The notes: generated from the letters alone by a model not told the origin. Shown: positions 42,656 to 52,231, counted from the first letter of the stretch. The stretch is DNA of 64,000 nt from Candidatus Anstonellales archaeon (GCA_038869735.1 JAWCQO010000001.1:1-64000); one strand, 5' to 3'. Made by a program: numbers and translations.

Positions 42656-43399
42656 CTAAAGAGAAAGGTCAAGAGCGTTTCCTTCTTGGGGTCGATCTTC
42701 ATACACTTTTCGAAGGGCCTCAGCCTGCAACTCCGACACTTTAAAGCAAGCTTTTTGAGCCATTGAAAGCCCTTTTTTTATTTCCTCTTTTGTTAGCCGC
42801 CCGTCCATCTGCAAGAGAAGGATTTCGCCGTTTCGACGAGAGAATGCAACTGGCATATCAGATTCGCCAAAGTTGTCCTCATCCTTTGAGAGGTCCAACA
42901 CGATTTCTCCCCCAACTTTCCCTACTGCTACTGCCGAAACTAGGTCTTTTATGGGGATGCCAGCATCAGCAAGAGCAACGGATGCGGCAGTTATTGCAGC
43001 GCACCTCGTGCCGCCGTCTGATTGTAATACCTCAATATAGATATCTATCTGGGTTCGAGGGTACGCTTCAGCTATTATTACGTTCTCAAAAACTTCCTTT
43101 ATAACTTTTGACAGCTCTATGCTCCTACGAGAAGGCCCGCTTTTACCATGCTCTTCAAGAGAACAAAAGGGTGCCATATTATAGCGGCATCGTATTATAG
43201 CTGTGTAAGGCGAAGCTTCGTGCTTTGGGATGCATTCGCGGGGACCGTATACGCCAGCCAAAATCTTATTTTTTCCCCAGTGAACATAAGCAGAGCCGTT
43301 TGCTCCATTTAGCACTCGGGCTTTGATTTTGAGAGGCCGAAGATCTTCTGCCCCTCGTCCATCTAGTCTTTTTCCGTCATTGATGAGTTGTTTTTCCAT
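42656..43399 (-). CDS. rrp41: Exosome catalytic subunit Rrp41
   Basis: The phosphorolytic 3'-5' exoribonuclease subunit. RLDGRGAEDLRPL opens the RNase PH domain, SGPSRRSIELSKVI carries RNA-binding arginines, and the catalytic acids are in LDLSKDEDNFGESDMPVA. ATG 43399 lies 9 nt behind GGTGAT; GTG 43408, inside the rrp4 end, is an alternative. Length 247 aa is usual. Acts with Rrp42 as a hexamer capped by Rrp4 (encoded just upstream) or Csl4. Confidence 0.97.
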   Translation of the reverse strand: MEKQLINDGKRLDGRGAEDLRPLKIKARVLNGANGSAYVHWGKNKILAGVYGPRECIPKHEASPYTAIIRCRYNMAPFCSLEEHGKSGPSRRSIELSKVIKEVFENVIIAEAYPRTQIDIYIEVLQSDGGTRCAAITAASVALADAGIPIKDLVSAVAVGKVGGEIVLDLSKDEDNFGESDMPVAFSRRNGEILLLQMDGRLTKEEIKKGLSMAQKACFKVSELQAEALRKVYEDRPQEGNALDLSL

Positions 43400-43400
43400 C

Positions 43401-44018
43401 TTAATCACCGTTATTTGAAAGAAATGTATCTATTCGGTCAGTGAGGCCGCTTATGTGAGCTTCTCTTTCTATTTTTGCCAGAGTTTTAATTGCAAGAACT
43501 GTTTTTCCTGGGCCTATCCAGACGTTGCCGTTTCTGCCAACAACAAGCTCGCAACCTGTCTTTGAGCGTATCAACTGAAGCATAGAGTTCTTTTTTCCTA
43601 TCAGCCGCGGAATTTTTACAGGCGGGAATTTGACCACTGTGCCTCCGCGAAGAAGGCGCGGTTCTTCTAGAGAGATGTTTTTGACCTCGTCGACAAACCG
43701 AATCGTTGCGGAGAGATAATCCCCAAGCTCGAATTTGTCACGACAATCGCGAACAGAAAGAAAGCCGGGGTAGGGGGTATTTAGCCAGATGTCGTAACCT
43801 GCAAACCTCACACCTACGATGATTCCAACTACAAAGTCCCCCTCAACTGGATTGTATGGACCTTGAAGAGGGATTAGTTTTCCATCAGGACCCTTAAGAG
43901 CAAGAACGGAGGAGAATGTTTTGCCTCCTTCTATGTAGGCGTAGTTAATGTGAAGAGGTGAGTTTGATACTAACTCGCCGGGGACTACTATTTCAGCCAT
44001 TAAGTTTGCTTTTGGCAT
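43401..44018 (-). CDS. rrp4: Exosome RNA-binding cap subunit Rrp4
   Basis: A 205-residue cap protein that recruits RNA to the exosome ring. The N-terminal domain (VVPGELVSN) is followed by an S1 domain (VVGIIVGVRFAGYDIWLNTP) and a C-terminal KH domain (RLIGKKNSMLQLIRSKTG, GRNGNVWIGPG). It lies between sbds and rrp41, the conserved order. Confidence 0.96.
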   Translation of the reverse strand: MPKANLMAEIVVPGELVSNSPLHINYAYIEGGKTFSSVLALKGPDGKLIPLQGPYNPVEGDFVVGIIVGVRFAGYDIWLNTPYPGFLSVRDCRDKFELGDYLSATIRFVDEVKNISLEEPRLLRGGTVVKFPPVKIPRLIGKKNSMLQLIRSKTGCELVVGRNGNVWIGPGKTVLAIKTLAKIEREAHISGLTDRIDTFLSNNGD

Positions 44019-44032
44019 TATTTCTCAACTCC

Positions 44033-44728
44033 CTATTTATCAAGAAGTTTTGTTTGTGCGGCACCTGCTGTTTGCTTATTGAGTCGTTCGTAGAATTCGC
44101 CCTGCATACCTGCGGGAATTTCAACGACTACTATTAGTTCTCCTAATTTTGTCCATTCCTCCTTTTTAATACCATAATCTTTGAGAGTTCCATAAACCTT
44201 ATGTGCGTAATCAGCAGGCACTTTTACTGCTATACTTACGCGCTCAAATTTGAGAGGTATTATGGGAGTAAGCTTTTTTATCACTTCCTCAAGCTGTGCT
44301 TCTGGTGGTTTGAATGGGTCTATTCTAATTCCAGCTTCTTCCATAGCCTGCTCGATCCTTGAATATGTGTGAGGAGCCTTGGTGCGTGGGTCTATTGCTT
44401 CACGTAGTATTATCGCAATTATTCCTCTTCTTTTTTCTTCCATGAGCTTTTTCTTCTGTTCAGTTGTAAGTTGTATCTCTCCTTTTTGTAGTATTATCTG
44501 GGCTATTTGGTATACGTCCGTTGTGTTAAAGGCTTTTAGTAACTCTGAGTCTCTGTGTCTCTCTCCTTTACGAAAATCTGCGAATACCTCCTCTGCAACA
44601 AGTACGTTTTGTAGGTCTTTTTTCTTTCCAATTTTGTAGTCGTATCCGTTCTGTTTATCCACTAGAATCTCGAAGCGTTTTCCCCTTATTTCAATGTGGG
44701 CAATAATTGAGTTTTCTAGACTTGACAT
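44033..44728 (-). CDS. Ribosome maturation protein SBDS/Sdo1
   Basis: A 231-residue three-domain protein that works with EF-2-like GTPases to release anti-association factors from the large subunit. The N-terminal FYSH domain includes RGKRFEILVDKQNGYDYK and EEVFADFRKGERH; the middle helical domain has RSRIEQAM-like HTYSRIEQAMEEAG; the C-terminal ferredoxin-like domain includes PADYAHKVYGTLKDYG. Located between the proteasome alpha gene and rrp4. Confidence 0.96.
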   Translation of the reverse strand: MSSLENSIIAHIEIRGKRFEILVDKQNGYDYKIGKKKDLQNVLVAEEVFADFRKGERHRDSELLKAFNTTDVYQIAQIILQKGEIQLTTEQKKKLMEEKRRGIIAIILREAIDPRTKAPHTYSRIEQAMEEAGIRIDPFKPPEAQLEEVIKKLTPIIPLKFERVSIAVKVPADYAHKVYGTLKDYGIKKEEWTKLGELIVVVEIPAGMQGEFYERLNKQTAGAAQTKLLDK

Positions 44729-44746
44729 AATTATAAATTATATAAA

Positions 44747-45463
44747 TTATTTGAGATATTTTTCCAATTCTTTTTCAGATAAGATTGAGAATTCTCTCTT
44801 CTTTACTGTTGCAAATGCTACTTCTACTCGAGAAGGAGATAACTCTTCTGTCGTCTTTTTTAGGGCTGAGATTGCAAGAGATATCCCTTCTTCGATGTTT
44901 ATGCTTTCTTTATACTCCTTCTCGAAGAAATCTTCTGCTTCTTTTTTTCCTGCTCCGATTGCATCTGCTAGAAAGCCGGTAAGTGCACCGGAAGGTTCAG
45001 CTTCATATAGAACAGGACGCTCGTCTTGAATTCCTGCTATCAAGAGAGCGACACCAAATGGACGAATTCCACCGTATTGAGTATAAACCTGCATAAGATC
45101 GCAAATGTTTCTTGTTATCATTTCAACGGAAGCCGGCTCGGAATATGCAAGCCTGTGACGTTGTGCATCTAATCTTGCTATATCCACTAGCCTTCGTGCA
45201 TCGGCTATTAGTCCAGATGCTGTTGTTGCTATATGGGAATCTATTTCAAATATCTTTCTCATAGATGCTGGAACGAGCAATCGGCTAGGCGCCATCTTTG
45301 AAGCGGCAAGAACTACACCATCCTTTGCAACCAAACCAACAGCTGTAGCTCCCCGTTTTACTGCTTCTTTTGCGTATTCAACCTGAAAGAGCCTACCGTC
45401 GGGAGAAAATACGGTTATGGCGCGGTCGTATGCTTGGGGTGAAACTGGATACATAAGAAACAC
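44747..45463 (-). CDS. psmA: Proteasome alpha subunit
   Basis: The 238-residue ring-gate subunit of the 20S proteasome. The N-terminal gating segment [21 protein letters not shown] is nearly consensus (YDRA, then the Pro reverse turn). DGVVLAASK and [22 protein letters not shown] follow. The N-terminal helix places it as alpha, not beta, since no threonine nucleophile is present. The beta subunit and PAN ATPase are not in this window. Confidence 0.97.
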   Translation of the reverse strand: MFLMYPVSPQAYDRAITVFSPDGRLFQVEYAKEAVKRGATAVGLVAKDGVVLAASKMAPSRLLVPASMRKIFEIDSHIATTASGLIADARRLVDIARLDAQRHRLAYSEPASVEMITRNICDLMQVYTQYGGIRPFGVALLIAGIQDERPVLYEAEPSGALTGFLADAIGAGKKEAEDFFEKEYKESINIEEGISLAISALKKTTEELSPSRVEVAFATVKKREFSILSEKELEKYLK

Positions 45464-45541
45464 CTCTTAAAATAGATAATGCACGTAATGGTTAGTATTT
45501 AAGATTTAAAAGGATACCTAATGAGTTGTAATGGATTTGTT

Positions 45542-45865
45542 TTATTTGGTTTGAAGTGATTTGAGAGTGCCAGAAGAGGAGAGACATTCTATCCTTGCTT
45601 CTTGCTCGCCTATACGGCCAGATATAGCAAAGGCACCTATGAGTCTTCCAAGGTTACTTCTTTCACAGCGAAGGATTCCTTCTTTTTTGTAAGGATTATA
45701 TGAGATTAACTTAAATGCGAGGCGTGCAAACCCTTCCTGTCCAAAAAATGACAAGAGGTAAGAAAAGATGAAGTTTCTTACTTCTTTTTCATTAGTTAGT
45801 TCTGCATCCTTTCCAACAACTCTGAAAAGGAGGTACCTTTGCTTAAATCGCATAGTAGGTTTCAT
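45542..45865 (-). CDS. rnp2: RNase P protein component 2 (Pop5)
   Basis: A 107-residue RNase P protein that binds the catalytic domain RNA with Rpp30. The chain matches Pop5: RYLLFRVVGKDAELTNEKEV at the start, FGQEGFARLAFKLISYNPYKKEGILRC in the core. ATGA overlap with the upstream rnp3 stop shows translational coupling. Gene order L15e-Rpp30-Pop5-PsmA is the standard archaeal one. Confidence 0.88.
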   Translation of the reverse strand: MKPTMRFKQRYLLFRVVGKDAELTNEKEVRNFIFSYLLSFFGQEGFARLAFKLISYNPYKKEGILRCERSNLGRLIGAFAISGRIGEQEARIECLSSSGTLKSLQTK

Positions 45866-46317
45866 TCTATTATCCTCTTCAAAGTTTTCATTTTTTCTCT
45901 CGACTCATTTTCGCTTAGGTCTAATAGTTCTCCAAATCCTATAAGCTCACGTGCATTTCTAAGCTCTATTTGCGACTGAGCAAGTGTGCAGGGAAAAAAG
46001 TCTGCGTTATATTTTTTACATATGCGCACAAAATTGCGCATCTTTGAAAGCAAAACTGCCTTCTGAATACCGGAAACGTTAAGAAGTGGCAAGATTGGAA
46101 TTGCAAATGCGCCCTTTCCTTCAGCTACTGATTTTATAGCTCCCATAGATGGCTCAAAAGAAGTTAGATAGTAGATAATTTTTGCTTTTTTTGAAATTAT
46201 TTTTGAGGGCGAATCTGTTTGTAAGAAAAGGGAAGGGGGTAATGATGGTATTGAATAGAGCTTTCTGATTCCTTTTGGCATTTGAGAGAAAACAGGTAAT
46301 CTTACTAAATCAAACAC
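45862..46317 (-). CDS. rnp3: RNase P protein component 3 (Rpp30), short form
   Basis: A TIM-barrel-type RNase P subunit. Recognition rests on the late motif RNARELIGFGELLDLSENE and the gene order between rpl15e and rnp2. From GTG 46317 the product is only 151 residues against about 200-230 for typical archaeal Rpp30, so part of the barrel is reduced. GTG 46344 would add nine residues and lie inside rpl15e. GGGG sits about 8 nt before GTG 46317, whose first bases overlap the rpl15e stop. Function is likely the same, but the shortness is unusual. Confidence 0.78.
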   Translation of the reverse strand: MFDLVRLPVFSQMPKGIRKLYSIPSLPPSLFLQTDSPSKIISKKAKIIYYLTSFEPSMGAIKSVAEGKGAFAIPILPLLNVSGIQKAVLLSKMRNFVRICKKYNADFFPCTLAQSQIELRNARELIGFGELLDLSENESREKMKTLKRIIE

Positions 46318-46801
46318 GCGCCAAACCCCTATGTTTTCTTCCACTGTGAGTTAAGCCACGGAAGGCTCTTCCCTTTTGTAGATTAAGCTCTGGCACTTTT
46401 TCTGGAGAGATGAGGATAACTTCAAAGTACTTATAGTTACCATCTTGTCCCACCCAATAGGAGTTTAGCACTTCGTGTGGAGCAAACTTTCTTGCTGCTC
46501 TTACTTCTGCTTGAGCTTGCAAGGAGGTTGAGGGAGAAACAAACATAATGTTCTTACCTGGTTTTCTTCCTCCTTTTGGAGTGCGTCTTTTCCTTCTTCC
46601 TCTTGCAATGCGAACGCGGGCTATTACGTAACCTTCTTTTGCTTTGTAGCCTAATGTTCGGGCACGCGCAATGTTTGATGGGCAAGAGACTCTTGTGATT
46701 GCCGGTTCTTTCCTCCAAGCGTGAAGCCTTGTCCTATATGACTCAGACTTTTCTACGTAAGATTTTCTAAAGTTCATAGTTATGTATTTATGTGCTCTCA
46801 T
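46310..46801 (-). CDS. rpl15e: Ribosomal protein L15e (eL15), short form
   Basis: A large-subunit protein. ALGYKAKEGYVIARVR-type core appears as RTLGYKAKEGYVIARVRIARGRRKR, then VLNSYWVGQDGNYKYFEVIL and GRAFRGLTHSGRKHRGL. At 163 aa it lacks about 30 residues compared with most archaeal L15e: the segment between the EVIL strand and the GRAFRGLT motif is shortened. No frameshift is visible, so the compact form looks natural. Its stop overlaps the start of the Rpp30 gene. Confidence 0.93.
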   Translation of the reverse strand: MRAHKYITMNFRKSYVEKSESYRTRLHAWRKEPAITRVSCPSNIARARTLGYKAKEGYVIARVRIARGRRKRRTPKGGRKPGKNIMFVSPSTSLQAQAEVRAARKFAPHEVLNSYWVGQDGNYKYFEVILISPEKVPELNLQKGRAFRGLTHSGRKHRGLARV

Positions 46802-46894
46802 GCTGACCCTCCTAATTCCTAATTATTTATTTATATGCTACATTTTAGAGTGTATTGAGCCTTTGAAGGGAAAGAAATATTTTGCAATTGAGTA

Positions 46895-47911
46895 TTAAAA
46901 AGGCTTGTGTGAGATTCTTTTCATTGCTTCTTGAATATGTTCTTTTTTAAGGGACATCCTGACCGGCTGATAAGTGATAGTTTCAGTGCCATGGACAACC
47001 TTGCCGATTGAGAGGTTAATCTGTCTTGGTTGCTTTTCTTCATCTTCAAAAAGAATTTCAAAGTTTCCAACGATGCGATGCTTTTTTTTATTGTTCAGTT
47101 CGCTTATTGCGTTTATTATTTCTTCGTTTTCAAAGAAGTCTATGAGCGCCTCTTTCATGGATCGATGGAGAGCAAAAATTTTTGTATCTTGATTATTGAA
47201 TGTGCTTTTAATGTAAACTTTACTATGGTCTATTAAAAGATGTCCTGAGTGGGCTGCGACCATTGCTTGAACAAGATGGGATTTAAGTCGCTCCAATCTT
47301 GCTCTTTTGGAGTTGGATTCGTAAGCCGTAAGAACTTTCTTTGCTGTTAATTCAAGCTTATTTAGATGCAGAAGAGCATTGGTAACTTCTAATATGACTT
47401 CCTCAACGTCGGCTTGTGGTGGAAGACTTAATTCGTGCGGATTTTGAAGCAGAAGATAGAGGTGATTAATGTTTGCTGTTTCTTTGGATATGAGTAATTC
47501 TAAGTCATGCGCTTTTGCAGCAAAATGGGGATATGGCAAATGCTTTATCTCTTCAACCTCTGCCTCAATTTTCGTTATATTGAAAATAGAGTCTTCGATT
47601 AGGCGGCTGAAGGCTTCTAAGTTTGCATCTAAAATAAGAGCGTGTAGGTCTCTCTTTAGTTGGTTCATTTCTTTTTTTAGGTTTTTGCAAAAACATAGCA
47701 CAGATACAAACTCCTTTGGAGAAGAGGAGTTGGGATTTTCTAATTCTTGGAGTTTTTTGCTAGTTTGCAAAAGAAGTGAATTAGAAGCTGAAAGTATCTC
47801 TTCTTTTTCTTTGTGCGTTATGTGAGTGAGATATCCGAGAATCTTTTTTATATGCTTTTTGAGGTTTTTGATATACCATTCTGCTTCGGTAATCCACCTT
47901 TTTTTGTACAC
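46895..47911 (-). CDS. Hypothetical coiled-coil-rich protein, 338 aa
   Basis: Not recognised. GTG start at 47911. Residues 1-220 are almost all helical and rich in Lys, Glu and Leu with heptad-like spacing (for example ITKIEAEVEEIKHL), suggesting coiled coils. After residue 225 a beta-containing domain follows (HSGHLLIDHSKVYIKSTF, then NFEILFEDEEKQPRQINLSI). No membrane segment or signal peptide. It lies between rtcB and rpl15e on the same strand; the neighbours do not indicate a function. Confidence 0.6.
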   Translation of the reverse strand: MYKKRWITEAEWYIKNLKKHIKKILGYLTHITHKEKEEILSASNSLLLQTSKKLQELENPNSSSPKEFVSVLCFCKNLKKEMNQLKRDLHALILDANLEAFSRLIEDSIFNITKIEAEVEEIKHLPYPHFAAKAHDLELLISKETANINHLYLLLQNPHELSLPPQADVEEVILEVTNALLHLNKLELTAKKVLTAYESNSKRARLERLKSHLVQAMVAAHSGHLLIDHSKVYIKSTFNNQDTKIFALHRSMKEALIDFFENEEIINAISELNNKKKHRIVGNFEILFEDEEKQPRQINLSIGKVVHGTETITYQPVRMSLKKEHIQEAMKRISHKPF

Positions 47912-47968
47912 CCAGATCCACCAAGAAAAGATAAGTGAGGCCGATTAATAAAGATTTCTTCTATTCCT

Positions 47969-49396
47969 TTATCCTTTAATAACTGCAACCGGCACCGTCT
48001 TTGCAACAATTCGTGAAATGCCGGCCTTTTGGACACTTAAGACGACCTCATCAACGTTTTTATAGGCAAGTGGTGCCTCTTCTGCAACTAACTCTCTGTC
48101 CCCGGCTTTTAGTAGGATATTTTTCTTTTCAAGAAGATCCTTGGCAATATCTTTGTCTCTGAATTCTTTTATTGCTTGACTCCTCGACATATCTCGTCCT
48201 GAACCGTGACAAGTTGAGCCCCATGTAAGTTCCATTGCCTTTTTTGTACCTATAAGAACGTATGAAGCTGTGCCCATTGACCCCGGGATTAAGACCGGCT
48301 GACCAACTGAACGATATGTGGGGGAGACGTCGTTGCAATCTGGTCCATAGGCACGGGTTGCACCTTTTCGATGAACACAAACAGTTATGCTTTTTCCGTT
48401 GTAAACGTGCTTTTCAAATTTTGCAATGTTGTGGCACACATCATAAATAAGAGGCATATTTTCAGAAGTTCCTTTTCCAAAAACTTCATCAAAAGTTTCG
48501 CGAATCCAGTGCATCATAACGTGGCGGTTGTTAAAAGCGTAATTTATTGCACAGTTCATTCCTTTTATGTATTTTTCTGCTTCAGGTGAATTTATAGGCG
48601 CACAACAAAGTTCTTTGTCAGGAAGAGTTATGCCGTATTTTGATGAGGCTACTATCATTTCGTGCAAGGAATCGCTACAGACCTGATGACCGAATCCTCG
48701 AGAACCACAATGAAGCATAACAACTATTTTTCCCTTTTCAAGGCCAAATATCTTTGAGGTACGCTCATCTGCGACTTCTTGAACTTTTTGTATTTCTACA
48801 AAATGATTTCCTGCTCCAACTGTTCCGAACTGTGGGGCGCCTCTTTTCTTTGCTGTTTTAGAGACCACAGAGGGATCTGCCCCCCCTATTCTTCCGAATT
48901 CTTCGCATCTCTCCTTGTCTTTTTTGGTCCCAAATCCTTTTTCTATGGCCCACTCAACTCCCCAAACCAGTGCTTCGTCTAATTCCGACTCAGAAAGCTT
49001 TAGTCTTCCTTTTGAGCCTACACCACTTGGAACATTGCGAAAAAGCTTTTCAACAAGTTCACGCTTTTTTGGCTCAAGATCTTTTTCAGTAAGGTCAGTT
49101 GCTATAAGACGAACGCCGCAGTTGATATCATAGCCGACTCCGCCTGGAGAGATTATTCCCTCCTCTACACTAAATGCAGCAACTCCTCCTATAGGGAACC
49201 CGTATCCTTCGTGTCCGTCAGGCATTACCATAGAAGCTTTGAGTATCCCTGGAAGTCTGGCTACATTTTTTAGTTGAGAAAGAGTTCTTCCACTTTTCAT
49301 TTTTTCTACTAATACGTGACTCCCAAAAACCCACCCAGGGACGTTCATACCCTCTTCCTTTTCGATTTCCCAAACAGCTTCAGAAATCTCTCTCAT
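47969..49396 (-). CDS. rtcB: tRNA-splicing ligase RtcB
   Basis: A GTP- and manganese-dependent 3'-5' RNA ligase that joins tRNA halves after intron removal. Metal ligands are visible: D90 and C93 in GGVGYDINCGVR, the His in GAGNHFVEIQ, HCGSRGFGHQ, and the guanylylation histidine in the GSTCHGSGR/HRKGATRAYGP region. The 475-residue length is normal and no intein is present. GGTGGG lies before the ATG. Works with archease, encoded at 24.5 kb, on the introns of tRNA-Trp, tRNA-Thr and tRNA-Ser found in this window. Confidence 0.97.
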   Translation of the reverse strand: MREISEAVWEIEKEEGMNVPGWVFGSHVLVEKMKSGRTLSQLKNVARLPGILKASMVMPDGHEGYGFPIGGVAAFSVEEGIISPGGVGYDINCGVRLIATDLTEKDLEPKKRELVEKLFRNVPSGVGSKGRLKLSESELDEALVWGVEWAIEKGFGTKKDKERCEEFGRIGGADPSVVSKTAKKRGAPQFGTVGAGNHFVEIQKVQEVADERTSKIFGLEKGKIVVMLHCGSRGFGHQVCSDSLHEMIVASSKYGITLPDKELCCAPINSPEAEKYIKGMNCAINYAFNNRHVMMHWIRETFDEVFGKGTSENMPLIYDVCHNIAKFEKHVYNGKSITVCVHRKGATRAYGPDCNDVSPTYRSVGQPVLIPGSMGTASYVLIGTKKAMELTWGSTCHGSGRDMSRSQAIKEFRDKDIAKDLLEKKNILLKAGDRELVAEEAPLAYKNVDEVVLSVQKAGISRIVAKTVPVAVIKG

Positions 49397-49483
49397 CTTA
49401 AAAACCCACCAAGCAAGCTGAAGAGTATTTTAAGAGATTATTTTGAGAAATATGTTTTTTATACTTACTTACAAAATAACACT

Positions 49484-51364
49484 ATGAAGTTGCTTACGGT
49501 ACATTGTGATTTTCTGGAATTTGAGCCAATTTCCAAAGCATTAGCGACTGCTGAGGAGGTAGAGAAAGGCAAAAGAAGGATTGAGGAGTGCTTGGTATGT
49601 TTTATTGGAGTAGAAAGAGGAGATGAGGGAGCTTCTGGATTGGCAGATAGTGCATCAGAAGAGATACGAAGCGTAGCAACTCAGGTTAAAAGTAGTCGGA
49701 TTGTGCTTTATCCGTGGGTGCATCTCACTCAAAATCCTGCTAATCCAAATGCTGCTCTGAAAATTATGAAAGAAATTGAAAGTATCATCAGTAAGTGGGG
49801 AACTTTTGAGGTCCATAGAGCTCCATTTGGATGGTACAAATCATTTGAGATAAAATGCAAAGGCCATCCTCTTTCTGAGTTGTCAAGAGATCTAAAGGGT
49901 GGCGAAAAGAGAGTAGAAAAAAAAGGTGGGGAAGCGATTTCTGCTTCGCTCTCGCTAGAGGACAAAATTTTAAAGAGATATTATATATTGGATGAAACAG
50001 GAAATCTTACGGAGATAGAAAAATTTGATTTTTCAACTTACCCAACACTAAAGAAGTTTGCAGAGTATGAGATGAGGAAAGTACGTGCATATGAAAAAGA
50101 GCCACCCCACATTAAGATGATGCATGAACATAATATAGCTGATAGCGAACCTGGCTCGGATTCTGGGAATTTAAGATGGTACCCAAATGGGAGGTTAATA
50201 AAAAGGCTTTTAGAAACTGCAATTTCGCAATACTGTATAAATTATGGAGCAATGGAAGTTGAGACTCCAATTATGTATGATTTTGAGCACCCAACACTAA
50301 AAAAATACTTAAACCGTTTTCCCGCGCGCCAATATGTTGTCCAATCTGACGATAAAAACTATTTTTTGAGGTTTGCTGCGTGTTTTGGACAGTTTCTTAT
50401 TGTTCACGACACAGTGATATCTTATAGAATATTGCCGCTAAAAATATTTGAGCTTACACGATATTCTTTTAGAAGAGAGCAAACGGGGGAGGTTACTGGC
50501 TTAAAGAGGCTTCGTGCATTTACTATGCCAGATATGCATACTCTGTGCGCTGACATGGAAAGTGCAAAGAAGGAGTTTACACAGCAGTTTGAAAAGGCTA
50601 TGGAATGGATAGCTCTTCTTGGACTTGACTTGGAAGTGGGATTTAGGATAGAAAAAAATTTTTGGGATAAAAACAAAGAATGGGTTATTGAACTTACAAA
50701 AAAATTTAGGAAGCCATTTTTCGTAGAAATGTTTGATGAGAGATATGCTTACTTTATTGCAAAGTTTGAATTTAATTTTGTGGATAGTGCAGGAAAGGCT
50801 GCTGCCCTTTCAACGGTTCAGATAGATGTTGAAAATGCCGATAACTATGATATAGCGTATACTGATTCTAGTGGAAGGAAGAAAAGACCAATTATTCTTC
50901 ATGCTTCTATTTCCGGAAGTCTAGAAAGAGTGGTCTATGCACTTCTTGAATCAGCTGCTATGAAAATTGCGGAAGGTAAGAAAGCTATGTTGCCTCTTTG
51001 GCTTGCGCCGACTCAGGTTAGGGTTATACCGCTTTCTGAAAAATACATTGACTACGCACTTGCAATTGCAGATAAATTAAGCTCAAAGAATGTAAGAGTT
51101 GATGTAGATGATAGACAAGAAACTTTTGGAAAAAAGATAAGAGAGGCTGAAAGAGAGTGGATTCCCTACATAGCTGTTGTAGGAGAGAAAGAAATCAAAG
51201 AAAACAAGATTGCAGTTACAATAAGAAAAACAGCTGAAAAGAAAATGATGGAGGTAGACGAAGTAGCAGAAGAGATACATAATTTAACAAAAGGAATGCC
51301 GTTTGAAAAGCTTAGCTTAAGCATTCTACTCTCAAAAAGACCGATTATTTACCAGATGCAATAG
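49484..51364 (+). CDS. thrS: Threonyl-tRNA synthetase, archaeal type
   Basis: Charges tRNA-Thr. The N-terminal archaeal editing domain (related to D-Tyr-tRNA deacylase) is seen in MKLLTVHCDFLEFEP and YPWVHLTQNPANP; the class II core has motif 2 (TRYSFRREQTGEVTGLKRLR) and motif 3 near SGSLERVVYALLE; the anticodon-binding domain follows (PTQVRVIPLSEKY). ATG 49484 is chosen by family N-terminus and a TTTTATAC box 24 nt upstream; the frame is open from 49316 but overlaps rtcB. Length 626 aa. The last 20 bases overlap tpiA on the other strand. Confidence 0.95.
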   Translation: MKLLTVHCDFLEFEPISKALATAEEVEKGKRRIEECLVCFIGVERGDEGASGLADSASEEIRSVATQVKSSRIVLYPWVHLTQNPANPNAALKIMKEIESIISKWGTFEVHRAPFGWYKSFEIKCKGHPLSELSRDLKGGEKRVEKKGGEAISASLSLEDKILKRYYILDETGNLTEIEKFDFSTYPTLKKFAEYEMRKVRAYEKEPPHIKMMHEHNIADSEPGSDSGNLRWYPNGRLIKRLLETAISQYCINYGAMEVETPIMYDFEHPTLKKYLNRFPARQYVVQSDDKNYFLRFAACFGQFLIVHDTVISYRILPLKIFELTRYSFRREQTGEVTGLKRLRAFTMPDMHTLCADMESAKKEFTQQFEKAMEWIALLGLDLEVGFRIEKNFWDKNKEWVIELTKKFRKPFFVEMFDERYAYFIAKFEFNFVDSAGKAAALSTVQIDVENADNYDIAYTDSSGRKKRPIILHASISGSLERVVYALLESAAMKIAEGKKAMLPLWLAPTQVRVIPLSEKYIDYALAIADKLSSKNVRVDVDDRQETFGKKIREAEREWIPYIAVVGEKEIKENKIAVTIRKTAEKKMMEVDEVAEEIHNLTKGMPFEKLSLSILLSKRPIIYQMQ

Positions 51365-52028
51365 AGGGCATGCACGCAAGCGCCATTTCTAAAAGAAGAT
51401 TTTTTGGTCTTGAAGACATTACAAATGCTGATGAGAGCAAAACCCCAGACGTGCCTAATTCTATTGCCCTTTTTACATCTTTGGCAGTTGATATTCCTGC
51501 ACCACACAAAACAGGTATGTCTGCAATTGATTTTACTTGTTTTATTGCTCTAATCACAACTTGTGGTTTTGCTACTGAAACTGAAATGCCTGTTCCAATT
51601 AGTTCAGGTGGCTCAATAGCTATATAATCCGGGTTTAAATTTGCAGCCATTTTTAGCTCGCGTGCGTTGGCTGCGCAGATAATAAGCTCAAGTGATAGCT
51701 TCCTAGCAATATTGATTATGGATATAAGCTCTTCTTTTTTTATCTTTCTTTCAGCGTGATTTAGCATTATTCCAGTTGCACCTGCGTCCTTTATTGCAAA
51801 CGGTATTAGTGACCCTGTATGGGCACCTGCTTCAAAACCTTCGGCGGTCTGAGCAAAAACCTCTACTCCTGTTCGGGTGCATTCTCTCAAGTCGACTGAC
51901 TGAGGGCAGCAGATTATTCTAGTACCTGTCTTTTTTGAAACGAGTTTTGCAACTTTGCAAAGTTCGACCGCCCTTTTTCCTGTGGATTCTTTATATGCTT
52001 TGAAATTGAGTACTATGAAAGGCTTCAT
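51345..52028 (-). CDS. tpiA: Triosephosphate isomerase, archaeal
   Basis: Interconverts dihydroxyacetone phosphate and glyceraldehyde 3-phosphate. Active-site motifs are VLNFKAY (Asn, Lys), MLNHAERK (catalytic His with the family's NHSE-type motif), AIEPPELIGTG (catalytic Glu) and the phosphate loop CGAGISTAKD. The 227-residue form is the shortened archaeal type. ATG 52028 is chosen because the family starts at PFIVLNFKAY; an ATG at 52061 would add 11 residues. Confidence 0.96.
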   Translation of the reverse strand: MKPFIVLNFKAYKESTGKRAVELCKVAKLVSKKTGTRIICCPQSVDLRECTRTGVEVFAQTAEGFEAGAHTGSLIPFAIKDAGATGIMLNHAERKIKKEELISIINIARKLSLELIICAANARELKMAANLNPDYIAIEPPELIGTGISVSVAKPQVVIRAIKQVKSIADIPVLCGAGISTAKDVKRAIELGTSGVLLSSAFVMSSRPKNLLLEMALACMPSIASGK

Positions 52029-52143
52029 AGGTATTACCCTTGATGAATCAAGATTAAACACTCAAGATTAATAATAATTTAATAGATAACTTTTAGAGTA
52101 TATGTGCCGAGGTCGCATAATCTGGTAGTGCGCCAGTCTCGAA

Positions 52144-52165
52144 ACTTTGAGAACGGTTGTGAGAG
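52144..52165 (+). other. Canonical intron (37/38) of tRNA-Ser
   Basis: Twenty-two nucleotides. CTCG (52138-52141) pairs with TGAG (52160-52163, one G-U) as the central helix; bulges AAA and AGA are cut after their second base. Confidence 0.88.
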
Positions 52166-52197
52166 AACTGGTCCCTTAATGGGGTTAGGAGTTCGAA

Positions 52198-52231
52198 CGG
52201 GCAAGCCTTCAATTATGGCGGCTTCTGAATC
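52198..52231 (+). other. T-loop intron (59/60) of tRNA-Ser
   Basis: Thirty-four nucleotides. TTCG (52192-52195) pairs with TGAA (52226-52229, one G-U) as the central helix; the 3-nt bulges AAC and TCT are cut after the second base, which leaves the loop TTCGAAT. AAGCC/GGCTT inside the intron extends the fold. The stop codon of the antisense nth-like gene lies within it. Confidence 0.85.
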
